In this document: positions 12,651-24,974 of the stretch, piece after piece
Layout of the letters: each line of letters opens with the position of its first letter
Numbering within the stretch: position 1 is the stretch's first letter
NCBI GenBank assembly: GCA_023101885.1
Contig: JALPQD010000044.1
Span: 3,404,514-3,468,513, forward strand
Length of the DNA: 64,000 bases
Reading direction: 5' to 3'
Origin: Typhlomys cinereus
Taxonomy: Eukaryota; Chordata; Mammalia; Rodentia; Platacanthomyidae
Translations under genes and position numbers: made by a program
Notes under the pieces: model-generated
Told to the model about the DNA's origin: nothing
What the model saw: the letters and a program-made list of their open reading frames with translations, nothing else
The model's database searches: none

Positions 12651-12742
12651 TATGTTAATGTATGTTGCACAATGGAAAGGTGGGGTGGTGGTAGCAAGTT
12701 TTTGAAAGATTATCTCCATTTATAATGTGAGCAACACTGCTT
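12651..12742 (+). repeat. Diverged local duplication, copy 2
   Basis: Direct-orientation partner of 11903-12008, about 750 bases downstream, with scattered substitutions and one gap. Confidence 0.8.
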
Positions 12743-12759
12743 TAGGATTCCATAGTACT

Positions 12760-14090
12760 TAATAAACCTGGTATTTAAAATGAAATCTTTTACATGGCCT
12801 AATTATGTACCCCAATGTCCTGATAGGAGTTATGTTTAAAGACCGTCTCCATGCACACTCCTGTTTCTGAGGGGCGGTCCATCTAATTTATTGCAAATGA
12901 GATAAGAAGTATTTTTGGAGAACTGGGCTGACATTTAGCATTCTGGTTTGAAAACCCTCTGACTGCTAAATATTTTATGTGCTGCAAAGCATCCTTAAAA
13001 ATTAAATATGGATGAGTTTTAGAAAACCTTGCAGTGCTACAAAAAAATTGAGGTTTTTTTTTTTTTGCCCCTCATTTCAAGCATGTCTGCCTGGGGAATC
13101 TTAATTATTTTTAATGAGTATGACGTTATGTATTTAATCAGCATGGGGACATCCTAAAATAATGAAGTTAATGTAAAGAGGATCCTACTAAACAGCACAG
13201 ATTTACTTTGAATAAATTATTAGTTTTTTCTCTGGAGGTTAATTGCTCTTTTGTTTTTCTTATTGAAAGATACAAATAAAAGGAAATGACCAGAGAGAAA
13301 AAAACTAACTTTGTTTGGAAGAAAATTTCCTACTACAAATACAAGTATCAGTTTACTTTTATAGGTTCATGATTTTCAGATTATTATAAACATTTTTATG
13401 AGATTGCTGAAAAAGAGCTTTAAATATCTTTCAAAATAGCTCATAGATTCTGAATTTTGTAATTATATATATATTTAAAATACTTTAATAACTAATAATG
13501 TTTCTTTAGAGACATTGAAATGAAATAGGAAAGTTTGCTGCCACCCAACATTTCACAATGCTTTCATGTCTTTTATTGGGTTTTAGTTCGTTCTTGTTGT
13601 GTAATGTCATAGGCATGTTGTATGAGTTGGGAAAATGGGATGTGAATTCATGGGTCCATAGCCTAACACTTGCTTTTATATAAAGATGCATGTGATATGT
13701 AAAACAAAAGTTTAAAATTAAATTCCATGAATTTTTCTTGAGAAAAAAAATCCCTATTTAAAAGAAACAGTGCAAAATCTGTGTCTTGTCTGTCTAGAAG
13801 GGGTTGAGTAACTTTCATGAACTGTTTTTAATGTTTTTTTTCATCTTCGCAGAGAGTGCATAGAAAACATTACTTCTCTTTTGCCTGTTTTTTTCATTTT
13901 AATTAGGTAAAAACTTATAAACCCAAAATAGAACCTATCATTGCCGGTCCTGTAATTACTGAGCTTTGAGATATTTCTGGTGTTTTCTATGCACTTTTTA
14001 ATATGCCGAAGGCCATCTGCAGTGGGAGTCCCAAATGTTCCTTGGATCTCTTGTAGTTCTGGACTTAATCACCTTATCTCACCCTCTGTT
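12760..14090. promoter_or_regulatory. AT-rich, repeat-poor block; candidate conserved element
   Basis: 1.3 kb almost free of interspersed repeats, with homeodomain-type TAATTA/TTAATT words (for example around 13105-13135 and 13240) and A/T runs. The only low-complexity parts are short T-runs. This is typical of conserved developmental non-coding DNA, but neutral AT-rich intron is also possible. Confidence 0.3.
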
Positions 14091-14104
14091 GCTCCCTTTT
14101 TATT

Positions 14105-14220
14105 TAATCACAATAGCAATGATAAAAGTTATCATACTTTTAACATCTACCACGTGCTAGTTACTATTATAAATAAATGATCTTATTGGATACAGGAAAT
14201 TTGGAGCAGGAGAAGAGGGA
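14105..14220 (+). repeat. MIR SINE, left part, interrupted by the young L1
   Basis: cttttaacatctaccacgtg, ctagttactattataaataa and atgatcttattggatacagg fit the MIR core. The matching right part resumes after the L1 near 16695. Confidence 0.6.
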
Positions 14221-14237
14221 CTTGAAAGTTGATTTTT

Positions 14238-16677
14238 TTTATTTATTTTTTTATTTTATTAAAAATTTAATTATACATTTTAAAATTTTTTACCAGTTCC
14301 CTCCCTCCCCCCTCTTCCCCCTCCTCTTCCCCCAGTGCCTCCCCCCCAATTCCCAGAGAGTCCTTTATTGTGTGCGCCTAACTCTCCACTGGGTCCTCCT
14401 CTCCGATGACATATAAGGACCCAGTGGCATTTCCATAAGCCCTTTCTCTTGTTCCCCTTAAGCATAAGATCACTACTATGGCTGTCAATCCCTTGCCTCC
14501 AGGGGTCTCGGTGCCCTTAACAGATGCTAGACTTTATGAGGGCAACAGTGCGCTGGACATTGCGCAGGGCATGCAAAGTCCCATTATGATTGCTTTGGCC
14601 CCAACTATTGTTGAGAATCTTGCAAATCGTTGCTCCTCCCATCCTTTTGCTCTTACAATCTTACCGCCCCCTCTTCCGCAAATGTCCCTGAGCTCCAGGA
14701 TGGGGAGAGATTAGGCTGTCCTAGTTCTATGTGATTGATATAGAGTCTCTGAAGTTCTGGATTGTGGTTTGTTGATTTTCTTTTGCAGTTTTGCTGCTCC
14801 TGCAATTCCCTTCACTCCATTCTGCTGGGCACTGTATGTCACCCCCTGGCCAGAGACAAAAAGCTGTTAAACTGGAGTCTTGTTGTAATAGCACATTCAA
14901 GGGTAGATGTAATAAGAGTAGGAAACCTCACTGAGGGAGGGGTCCATCACCCATTTGCAAAATGATTACTTTTTATCTGCTAGACTATATGCCCTCCCCT
15001 TCTGGTGAGATCAGGAAAGAACGTCTGTGAACTTAACCAGGTTTCTCATTACTTACTTGCAGACCTTGATGGAGGCCTATTTTCTCTGCTGTAACATGGT
15101 CTCCTCTCTCCTTGTTTCTGGTGTGGCCCTCCTAACCCATCTCTCTTGTTCATAATCCTTGCACTTACTGTGTTACATAGGTTTACTTTTGAGTGTCCCA
15201 ATGTGGGCTGGGTGAGTTTGGTACTAGGAGCCACCTATTAGGGAGTACATACGGCGCTTAATTTTCTGGGTTTGGGATACTTCACTTAATATAATTCTTT
15301 CTAATGACATCCATTTCCCAGCAAATTCCAGTAATTCATCATTTTTGATGGCTGAGTAGTACTCCATTGTATAGATGTACCACAGTTTCCTTATCCACTC
15401 GTCAACTGTTGGACATTTAGGTTGATTCCATGACTTTGCTATTGTAAACAGTGCTGCTATGAACATGGTCGAGCTTGTGCTATCGAGGCGAACCTCTGCT
15501 GCTTGGGGGGTTATTCCCAAAAGTGGGATAGCAGGGTCATATGGCATTTCAATCTTTAATTTCTTTAAGAATCTCCAGACGGCTCGCCAGAGTGGCTGTA
15601 TGAGCCTGCATTCCCACCAACAATGTAGGAGAGTTCCCCTCTCTCCACATCCTCTCCAGCATTTGTCCTTGTTTGTATTGTGGATTTTTGCCATCCTGAC
15701 TGGGGTGAGATGATATCTCAGGGAAGTTTTGATTTGCATTTCCCTGATGGCGAAGGAAGTGGAGCATTTTTTAAGATAATTGTTAGACATTTTAATTTCA
15801 TCCCTGGTAAAGTTTCTTTGAAGTTCCAGGGCCCATTTTTTAATTGGGCCAGTGTTTTCCTTGGAGTTTAATTTTCTAAGTTCTTTGTGCACTCTGGACA
15901 GTAGAGCTCTGTCAGATATGTGGTTAGTGAAGATTTTCTCCCATTCTGTGGGTTGCCTTTGAGCTCGTGTGACAATCTCTTTATCTGAACAGAAGCTCTT
16001 TAATTTCACAAGATCCCAACTGTTGAGAGTTGGTAGCAGTGACTGTGCCATTGGATGTCTATTTAGGAAGTGTTGGCCTAGCCCAATCAGCTCGAGGGAG
16101 TTCCCTATCCTTTCAACTATGGTTTTTAAAGTCTCTGGCCTGATATCAAGGTCCTTGATCCATTTGGAATTAAGTCTTGTACATGGTGACAAGTACGGGT
16201 CCAGCTTTAATCTTCTGCATGTGGAGATCCAGTTTTGCCAGCACCATTTGTTGAAGATGCTGTTCTTTTTCCATTGGATTCTTTGGGCCCCTTTGTCAAA
16301 GACCAAATGGCTGTAACTTTGTGGGCTTATATCTGGGTCTTCAATCCTTATCCATTGATCTGTATGTCTATTTTGGAGCCAGTACCAGGCTGTCTTTATA
16401 ACTATGGATTTGTAGTATAGACTTAGGTTTGGTATGGTAATACCTCCAGCTGTGTTTTTGTTACTCAGGATTGTTTTTGCTATCCTGGGTCTTTTGTGCC
16501 TCCATATGAACTTTGAGATTGTTTGGTCAACTTCTTTGAAGAATTGCTTTGGGATTTTGATTGGTATAGCATTGAATCTGTATATTGCCTTTGGTAGGAT
16601 GGTCATTTTTACAATGTTGATTCTGCCAATCCAGGAACAAGGGAGGTCTTTCCACCTTCTGGTGTCTTCTGCAATTT
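14238..16677 (-). mobile_element. Young 5'-truncated LINE-1 (ORF2 C-terminus plus 3'UTR), antisense
   Basis: The element lies on the minus strand. Its 3' end is the T-rich start near 14238, its 3'UTR runs about 1 kb to 15223, and its ORF2 remnant runs to the truncation at 16677. The 3'UTR carries the G-rich polypurine stretch typical of L1, seen on the + strand as the C/T run at 14296-14347. A 17-base direct repeat cttgaaagttgattttt flanks it at 14221-14237 and 16678-16694. This is a clear target-site duplication, with the T-run placed as expected for target-primed reverse transcription. The open ORF2 and perfect duplication argue for a recent insertion. The element is truncated inside ORF2, so it lacks the 5'UTR, ORF1, endonuclease and the catalytic part of the reverse transcriptase, and cannot move by itself. 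It interrupts an older MIR. Confidence 0.95.
15224..16677 (-). pseudogene. LINE-1 ORF2 C-terminal fragment, uninterrupted
   Basis: About 484 codons without a stop match the C-terminal third of mammalian L1 ORF2 protein. The match starts EIAEDTRRWKDLPCSWIGR and ends near YSLIGGS with a TAG at 15224-15226. Recognisable blocks are IYRFNAIPIKIPKQFF, GGITIPNLSLYYK, KTAWYW, WIKDLDIRPETL, KLKSFC, QPTEWEKIF, IREMQIKTSLRYHLTPVRMA, and the cysteine-rich domain CWRGCGERGTLLHCWWEC, followed by PYDPAIPLLG and TIAKSWNQPKCP. The apnic endonuclease and the reverse-transcriptase active site are absent because of 5' truncation. The open frame extends to an ATG at 16706-16708, but those first residues come from the flanking duplication and host DNA, not from L1. 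No promoter is visible. It is a dead fragment despite its intact frame. Confidence 0.95.
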
Positions 16678-16694
16678 CTTGAAAGTTGATTTTT

Positions 16695-16765
16695 GTGTCC
16701 TGAGCCATTCATCTAGTAATTGGGAGAGTTGGAGTTTGAGCACATAACAACCTTTGTTCCCTGGA
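16695..16765 (+). repeat. MIR SINE, right part
   Basis: atctagtaattgggagagtt followed by ggagtttgagcacataacaa matches the later part of MIR. Removing the L1 and one target duplication would join the two pieces in order. Confidence 0.55.
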
Positions 16766-17399
16766 TCTAAATTGGATCTAAATCTCTACTGTATTTTTAT
16801 TTGCAAATGGACCTTACTTCTGCCTGTTGGTTCCAAGTTATTCTACCACATTATTGCTTTTGAGGCTTCTAAATTTTCACCTCTAGGTATTTATTTTAAG
16901 CGTTTGCCCAGATCCATATCCACTGTTTGCAGTAAAGATTATCTAGAATAAATCAATCTAAAGATGCTTTTGAGACTGACATGGAAGATTCTGTAGTTCG
17001 GATCCTTTGGTACCTCTGGGCCTATGCAGTGCCTGGTGACAAGAATCAGATTTTTTTTTCGTGGTCAGGATTTGGTAGCATAACACTGAATTTGCCTCCC
17101 GCCATTGTTTTTTTAAATAGAAAGTTGTCCTCAGTGTTTTGATTTGCGGTTTAATAGGAGGGACCCTGAGCAGGTGCCTCAGTGATGGTTTCCTGGAGCA
17201 CCCTTTCCACATCTCATGCCTCCCAGTCCCCTTGTCCCTTCCTTGAGATTTCAGATTAACCATGTAAGTGATCAGTAGAAACTCAGTGGGGAAATAAAGA
17301 AGCAGGGTGAAAATTGCGGTCATTGTCCAGAGCTTAGAAATCCCTGTGTGCGCACCTGGAGAAGAAAGTTAAGAAGAACTAAGTTTAAAAACAGTAAAT
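16766..17399. other. Unique DNA
   Basis: No recognisable repeat or exon; a 121-codon minus-strand frame at 16958-17323 has no protein-like features. Confidence 0.5.
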
Positions 17400-17665
17400 C
17401 GGGGTGGAGGGACCGTCTCAGTGTTTGGTAAGTTTTTGCCAGCATGCATGAGTAGCAGAGTTGGGACCCCCAGATGCCTGTAATTCTGGTGTTCCAGTGT
17501 TCTAGAAGTTGAGATGGAGGATCTCCAGACCAAGTTGGCTATCCAAACTGGCTGACTTCCAGTTCAATTGAGAGACCCTGCCTTATTGCATAAGGTGGAC
17601 TGTCAACCTTGGGCCTCTAGTAGATGCATGCTTACATATCACACATACTCATGCAAAAAGAAGTA
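17400..17665 (+). mobile_element. B4-like SINE, sense
   Basis: Diverged head, gccagcatgcatgagtagca, tgcctgtaattctggtg (B1-like), caattgagagaccctgcc and a CA-rich end. This order is that of rodent B4 (ID joined to a B1-like part). Confidence 0.65.
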
Positions 17666-17963
17666 AATATTTAAAATGAGCCATATCTTTAGCTTTATTT
17701 ACCTGGTCATGGTGAAGAGTGATACAGAAGTTACTTTGTTATTGTTTGATTGATTTTGAACAGTATGAATTAGTTGGCTCTTTCCTAGAATAGTTATTTG
17801 AAATACGCATTTTCTTTTTAGGGCTTTTAAAAAAAAGAAAAAGAAAAGGAATAAATTAAAATGAATATTTCTCTCCTAAGCCTTTGTTTCCCATCAGATA
17901 TTTGTTTTTTAAAAAAAAATTAGACAAAACCTCAATGTAGTATGTTCAAATTTAGCTAATCCT

Positions 17964-18257
17964 GAGCTGGGGGAATGGCTCAGGGGTTAAAATTTTGCCT
18001 CACAAGCAGAAGGACCCAAGTTCAGATTCCCAGATCCCATGTAAAAATGCCAGGCAGATATGCCAGCAGCCTGCACTCCTGACCCTGGAGGGCAGAGCCT
18101 AGGAAATCCCAGCGCAAAAGCAATAAGAAAGTAGAGCAATACAGTATGATTTCCTGTGTCACCTTTGGGCTTCCACAGGCACACACAGTTGCCCTCTTGT
18201 ACACATGCCTTCACACATACACACAACACATGTGTGTATGCAATATATATATTCTTT
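17964..18257 (+). mobile_element. tRNA-derived SINE, sense
   Basis: The head gctgggggaatggctcaggg, the B-box-like gttcagattccc, and the body motifs cagatcccatgtaaaaatgc and tgatttcctgtgtcaccttt match the family. A 16-base direct repeat with one mismatch (aaatttagctaatcct and aaatttagccaatcct) lies at 17948-17963 and 18258-18273. Confidence 0.88.
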
Positions 18258-18273
18258 AAATTTAGCCAATCCT

Positions 18274-19565
18274 ATAGCATAATGCAGCTGTTCATTATTT
18301 GGAATGCATCTCTCTGGGCGTCATTCCTAGGTTTGGAATTCATGCTCTGTGCATAGCATGAAAAGCATCCGTGTCTGCTGCCTGCCCTGAGCACTCAGGA
18401 AGCACATTGTGGAGGTCAGTCAATCAGACCCCTGTGGGGAATTCAGTTCCTGTGAGTCTAAGCAATCTGTTTCTCCTTTTCTGACTTAAGCAAACAGACT
18501 TCACCTGCCTGCCTTTTATAGTGTTTAAGGTTTCTTCCAGCCCTTTGGTTATACTTCAGCTTGAAGATACTGAAGGGAGAAATCCAGTCAAAAAGGAACT
18601 TGAGTGGAACCTCAGAATTCCTAATACTGACAAGTAACTGTCTTCTGTCCTTTTGACTTTCTTAGATTAGAGACTTGGGGTGAATGTTACATGAAGCGTA
18701 CATGTCAGTGTATTATGTAAGTATTATAATTTTATAACACTTATAAAAGAGTATTGCTTTGAAGAATTTATTTGGAGGAAGTTAGCAAGTTCTACAATAT
18801 ATTAAACTCTGGCAGAACAACATCAACAAACAGACTGGGGTAAGAGTGGCCCCTAGAAGGGTTTCTTACACCTGCCCAGATTGGGAAGTTTCTAAACAGC
18901 TGGTTTCATGGATGATGCAGATCATGCTCTGACTCAAACACCTTCCATATTAACTGGTTGTGCCGGCTACGTAAACTCCACAGTCTTCTGTGGGACAGAG
19001 TAGCGGCCTGCTGCACCAAATATTGAGAAAGTGACATGTCACTGTGTGCTGGTTGGCAGAGATGAATAATAACTAGCTAATGTCTTCCAGGAGCCTCTGG
19101 TAATCCCCTCTCCCCCATTTTCCTCCCACTCCTATTACACTCCCTCTTACAAAAGTCCCTTTCCCACTTTTATGTCTTTTTGTTTTGAGACCCACTAAGT
19201 TTAATTAGCCATTTGTGTGAGACCGTGAGTTTGGAACTATCTATGGACTCCTCAGCGGGTACACAATTAAAAGAGTGATTGGCATTAGCAGTTCATCAGG
19301 CAGGGTAGGGCCTTGTGAGCCCCTCCCCAATCCATGATTGACTGTTGACTGGCCCAGTCTTGTGCAGGCCCAATGCAGGAAGTCACAGCTGCTGAAATCA
19401 AAATCACAACAGTTATGCCATGGCTAGAAGATAGCATTTTACAGCCCTTCTCACTGCCGTCCAACCCTTACATTCTTTCTACACCCTTCTGCAATGTTCC
19501 CTAAGCCTTAGGGGGATTATATGAATATTATGTTTAGGGCTGAGCATTTGATCATCACTTACTCT
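18274..19565. other. Unique DNA
   Basis: Nothing recognisable; no frame above 60 codons of interest, no microsatellite. Confidence 0.55.
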
Positions 19566-19650
19566 TGTTTTGTTTTGTTTTTGCTTTGCTTTGCTTTGCT
19601 TTGCTTTGCTTTGCTTTGCTTTGCTTTGGTTTTGTTTTGTTTTGTTTTGG
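19566..19650. repeat. (CTTTG)n / (TTTTG)n pentanucleotide repeat
   Basis: About ten CTTTG units flanked on both sides by TTTTG units. Confidence 0.95.
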
Positions 19651-19654
19651 GTCA

Positions 19655-20275
19655 TCATTTATTTTGAGCAACTTCAGCAGCCATGTATCTCTACATCACT
19701 ACATTTCAAAGAAAAGCTTCTCTGATTAAGGTTGGGAGTAGCATTCGTCTAAGGGTATAAACACAGAAATTTAGAAGGTAACTTGGTTTCATGTCAGTAA
19801 GGCCTAAGATGCCCTTGGCCATGGGTTTATAGTACCAGGCACAAGTTCACTTGTGGAATAGCCCTCAGATCCATTGACAGTGGTTGGTATTCTTATGAGA
19901 GTCATGCCACTATTGTACCATTGGGCACATCTTGCTTGGCACATTTGATATAGCAGTTTGCAGGGTTGGTAGTTGGTAAGATCACTGTTGCCTTTTCTCC
20001 CTCCAGCAGTATACATAGAACATTCTGGAAAGCCAGCCTGCAGGGAAGAATTCTCCTGGGCAATTCTACCATGATTTCTCTATGTCTTGTAACCATGGCA
20101 TGTGGTATCTTGAACAACAGGGTTTTATCAACTAATTATATTGGGCACCCAAGAAGAGCCTATATTGTTTGGAGCACCTTGGGGGGGGTCTTTCTGACCA
20201 ACAATTCCCTAAGGAGGTGTCTCATACAGAACACTTGGATTTTCATTTCATACCCTTACCCATCTTCCACTTGGT
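19655..20275 (-). mobile_element. Older rodent L1 (Lx-like) 3'UTR, antisense
   Basis: The stretch has the word pattern I associate with rodent Lx-type L1 3'UTRs read antisense: a low-complexity start, atgcccttggccatggg, the cactattgtaccattgggc block, then the agcctgcagggaagaattct block. It carries many substitutions and no long frame. Assignment is from memory of the family only; another ancient repeat is possible. Confidence 0.4.
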
Positions 20276-20278
20276 CAT

Positions 20279-20396
20279 GTAGTCCAAGATAGCCTCCAAT
20301 TAATATGCATCTGAGTATGACTTTGAACTCTTGATCCTCCTATCTCCACCTCCCAAATACTGAGATACAGGCATGTACCACCACACTTAGCAAGGA
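20279..20396 (-). mobile_element. B1 SINE, antisense
   Basis: gactttgaactcttgatcct, cctatctccacctcccaaat and aggcatgtaccaccacac follow the antisense B1 order. It lies at the end of the Lx-like repeat. Confidence 0.75.
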
Positions 20397-22288
20397 CCTT
20401 GATGATGAACTCAATGGGAAAGTTAGAGGTAAAATATTTTCTGGGCAGCATGACAGCTGGGTCAGTGCATGACTCTGGGTCATGATTTCCAGCAGACATG
20501 GTCCTCTCGTGGCTGCTGTATAGCTTGTGACCTATTGTGACGTCATTAGTTGTTTGCTTCCTGCTGCCACTGGGTACTGGGGATGCTGTGGGAATAAATC
20601 GAAGTGCTCGTGTATGTATTATATGTATCAGAGGGACATGCAGGACTGGGCAAGTATGCCAGGAGCTGTTAGAGTTGCTGTTTTGTATGAAACAACAATT
20701 GAGCAGAGCCCTGGTTGCAGTCTGAGTCAACCCACTCCGAAGAGAAGATTTAAAAGGAGGAATAGAAAGTATCAGTGCCTAGGCAGAAGTACTAGGCAGG
20801 TTGAGTGATACCCTGCAGACCAGAGTGATTGGTGGGAGCAGGATGAGCTGGGGGAAAGTGGCAGGGGGACGCTCAGGGGACCTGCATCACATAGGGAGGG
20901 CTCAGAATTGGATGAGGACTTGGCTTTGGTGATGAATCCATCAGGAAGTCATTGGAGAGTTTGGGGTCCAGAAGTGGCAAGAGCGTTAGAGTCAAACTGA
21001 TCTCAGGGTTCAGATTCTTCATCTATAGCTGAGACTTACGCTTCTTTCTTGGGTGGGTGGGAATCCGGAGGAAGAGAATTGAAGTAATAAAAGGAACAGC
21101 AGCAGTAGTGGCAGAAATCAGCAGCAGGATGACTGCTTGCTAATTATTGGTGTGCTGTTGGGAAAGGATGGCTGTGAATGAGATGAGTTAGACTGGCGGG
21201 CAGTGTTTTAAGCATACAGAGCTACAGTTCCCCACAAAGCCCCAGATACACACCTTGTAGAACCTGGTTGAATGGTTGAGTTCTGCCCATTGCTAGCTTT
21301 CAGAGCTGCAGGTGAATAAATGCAGAGATGCTAGACAGTTATCGACATTGCTATTTTTCAAATTGCTCTTATTTAAGGAATTCACTCTGAAACACAGGCA
21401 TGCAGAATAGTTGTGGCTCACCTCAGGATCTGTTTTAAAAACACTTATTTTAGAGAATATCTTACGCAGTGTATTTTTTTTAATGGAATATAAATTGAAA
21501 GTTTTACCACAAGCATTTTTTTTTCTTTCAATTGTGCTACCTGATTTCTGGGACCATATGAAATCACCTTAGGAAAGAGGTGCAAATTCTAGATTTGGAA
21601 CTCTCAATGACAGTGGGTGACTGCCAGGCAAGTGGTCTTCCTGGGGTGTCTCCGGCTCAGCAGTCACTCAGTCTGCGGCTCCCGGTAATTTTGTGTTATT
21701 TAGGTACATGTCCTTGGCTCAGGTTTACTAAGACCTACAGAGTATCTGAGGCATTTGCTGTGTGGCTCTCTTTTCTGTTGCACCTGGAGAGGACCAGTCT
21801 TTGCCGCGCTGACCTTAGAACTGGCCCATGCTCCATGCTCAGTAACCATAGCAGAACCCAGCCCCAAGCATTTCCAGAACATTTGAAGTGGGGAAGGCTG
21901 CCGCTTGCTGCCTTCTCAGCACTTTGAGGAGCCAAGGAGCTCTGATCCTAGGTATCTTGACCTTGCCTTTGGCAAAGCTGGTACTGTGGTGAAAAGCAGC
22001 CTCTCTCCGACACACTGGATGCCTAGCAGTGGAAGTCTGTCCGCTATCAAGCCCAACCTTAGACTCCTCATTAGCACCCTGGGCTTGCTGATCTCAGCTT
22101 CCCCTAGTGGTGGTAAGACTGGAGCATGGCAAATCTCTCCTTCCCCCTGCCCTGTATGGAGGCTTAAAGTTTATTTTATTTCAGTCCTGAACTTGGAGAC
22201 ATAAGTGGAAAGTGGTTTTATATAGTGCCTGAAGATTCAGAAAAAAAAAATCTTGTTTCTCAAGTAGATTCACTGAAGTGGATGTTTC

Positions 22289-22378
22289 CCTCCCTCTCCC
22301 TCCCTCCTTCCTTCCCTCGCTTTCCTCCCTCTCTCCCCTCCTTCTCTCCTCCCTCTCTCCCCCTCTTTCTGTCTTGAG
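22289..22378. repeat. C/T-rich low-complexity tract
   Basis: Interrupted CCCT/CCTT run of about 90 bases. Confidence 0.9.
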
Positions 22379-22961
22379 ATTTAAGAAATAGGAGTTATTT
22401 AGTTGAGGGCTTGGCGGTCAAGGGAGCCATAATTTAGTCCTAAGGCTGGGAGAGCATTAGGACAAAAGAGAGAGTTTAGGGTCAGAGAGGACAGGAAGAG
22501 AGTCACCATGACAGAGAGGAGGGGATGGGGGTAGAGATCAGAGGGCTTAAAGAGCAGAAGAGAAAAGGACATTTCTTTTTCCGACTCTTTCCTTTCCCTC
22601 TTTCCTCATCCCTCTTCTCTCTACCTAAAAAATTCTTTATCCCAAACATAAAGAGTACTTTGGAAATTTGAATTGACATAGAAGTTCAATAAAGGGATAA
22701 CATGACTGAGACTTTAGGAGATTTACAATACAAATGTTGACTTGAAAGGTTATCTGGTATAGGACTCCCCAAAAAGTGTTAGTAGGCTACCTCCCCTGGG
22801 GTCACCTTGATGATGGCTGGCCTCTTCTGGATCCTGTGGGCCAGTTTGCACGAATTGTCTTTAAAGGTGAGGCCAAGGACTCAGAATTTTATAGCAAGTT
22901 AAGTCAAGGCTTGTTTTATACTTTAGAGTCTGATCACTTAGCAACAAAAAAAACCAATGTG

Positions 22962-23045
22962 CACTGTAGTTATTGAGCACCTGCTTTGTGTCTCTGTCAT
23001 TCTTCACAATGACCAAAAAGAAGGTATGGGAGAATTTATTCCACA
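22962..23045 (+). repeat. MIR-like fragment
   Basis: ttattgagcacctgctttgt followed by gtctctgtcattcttcacaa resembles the MIR core. Weak. Confidence 0.4.
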
Positions 23046-24974
23046 AAGTCATCTACTTACAGTGTACAACTCAGTGGCTTTTCCTTATATTTCTAGGTTT
23101 ATGCAATGATGAAATTTTAGAGCATTTCATCAACATAAAGGGAAATGTCAATCCCATTAGCAGACATTGTCTATAGACCATGATAAAGGGTTCAGTATCA
23201 GCGATATAAATTGGTTATCTGTCAGTCAATAGTTATCAGACTCTCAGGTACAAAACAAACCCTGGGATTGAGTGTATGAAACCAACTCTGTGGCCCTTCC
23301 TCCATAGATAACCAGTTCAAAGTGATCCACAAACCCAGAGGAGGCCAGCTTAAGCAAGAACTATCAAGGTGGTGCTAAGACAAAATGATCTTCTAACCGT
23401 TGTCTGGGGAGTCCTATACCAAGGGACCTTTCAAACTGAAAGAGAAATGGAGGCTCTGAGCATTTACCCAAGCTTGTGCCTCCAGCCCCACAGGAAGTAC
23501 AGATCCGGAGCCAAAGTCCAGACTCCCTGGTTCCAGAGCGCGTGCTTATTCTACCATACCATGCTTTTTTTTTTCCAGGAACTCAAGCCAAATTAAATAT
23601 TTACTTGGTGGGGAGAATAATTTGATGTTCTGGTTTTGTCCTTGTTCAGTAGTTTTAGATAATTTCCCTTCTTGTTCCAACTGGCATCGTGGGGTAAATA
23701 AATATGGTTTCATTTTGAATTTGGTAGACAGTGTAGCCAGTTCTTAAAAAATTACATGAGAAATTAGCATGGTTATAAAATTTAGTAGTGGGAGACTGCA
23801 AGCTTGGGGGAACTATTTGGTTCTCTTCCTGGTTGGCAACCTCACATATCTTCATGGAGACTTGATCTCCTCTTATGTAAAATGAATAAAGTCCTCCAAG
23901 TTTTTTTTTTTTTACATAGTCATCAAACTTTTATGTGGGATGTGCCAGTGGTTATGCTAGATGCTGAGTATTCAGAGAAAATAGCAGCAATTTGAATTCT
24001 GTTGTTCTCAACTGATTAGAAACTGGGCAGTCAACCCCTTAATTCTAACAGCCCCCCTAGAAGACTGCTCTGACCATCCCGTTCTTGCCTCTGGAGTCGG
24101 ATTCTGGTGCTTCAATCTTCAGAAGGTTGAAATAATTTCTTCTGAAGTAGTCGCAGTCTGGATGCTTCCAAAGCCCGTGCTTTGGTTCTCACATTAGGCT
24201 GCCTGAGCAGATGAGCAAGAATTGATTTTTCTCTGTCACGGTCACTGCTATTTATTACAAAAAAATATGTGCCATAATCTAAGTAAGATCCAGTAGCACT
24301 CTGCTTGGGTGGGTCTGGAAGGGTGTCTTGAACCTGCTAAGGACTCTGTGTGAGGAATATCTCATTTGGGGGACCCCCACCTCTGCCCTATCACCTCCTC
24401 TTTGCTCAGCCAGTGTAGGTACCATTTCTGGACCTGCTCACCTCTCCTGGTCTTGAGCTGTTGCATACTAGAAGGCACTCTGCCTGCGGAGAGGGGCAGT
24501 TTGAGAGGGTCGAACACTTACTTACACAACGTGTGACCCAGAGACAGTTTACTTCCCTGACCTCTTTGCAAAGCCTCGGGTTAGTATAAGCCAGAAACTG
24601 GGCCTTATTTCCCCATCAGGCACTATTAGCAGTCAAGGGGAAAAGGCACTGTGGCTGGAACCCAGCTGCATTCAGGTTTTTGAAGGAAAGAGAGAAGCTA
24701 GTTTTGCAGAGAGAGGTGTGTGTGGGGGGGGGGGAGTGCGCAGGAGTCAAACTTGCAAAGCCATTTGGAGCTGTTGATGTCACAAGTGATTTTCAGCGTC
24801 AAAGCCATTTCCTGTGAATGTCATTTTGTTAACAGTCTTGCCACCTTGGGAGGCTTCAGCGATGCTGATTTGGAAGAGTTCTTACTGCTGGGATGTGGGC
24901 CCAGGTGATCCCAAATGACTATATTTCTGGGAAGATATTAATATTTCTGGGAATCTTTCTTTTTAAAGGATTTT

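Larger units (their letters stand above)
20397..24974. other. Mostly unique DNA
   Basis: Contains the C/T tract at 22289-22378, a MIR-like fragment near 22962 and a G-run at 24724-24735. Small open frames (up to 115 codons) overlap in opposite strands and show no domain. Confidence 0.5.

Noticed and set aside
15459..16682. Plus-strand frames of 61-115 codons
   Set aside because: Antisense shadows of the L1 ORF2 fragment.
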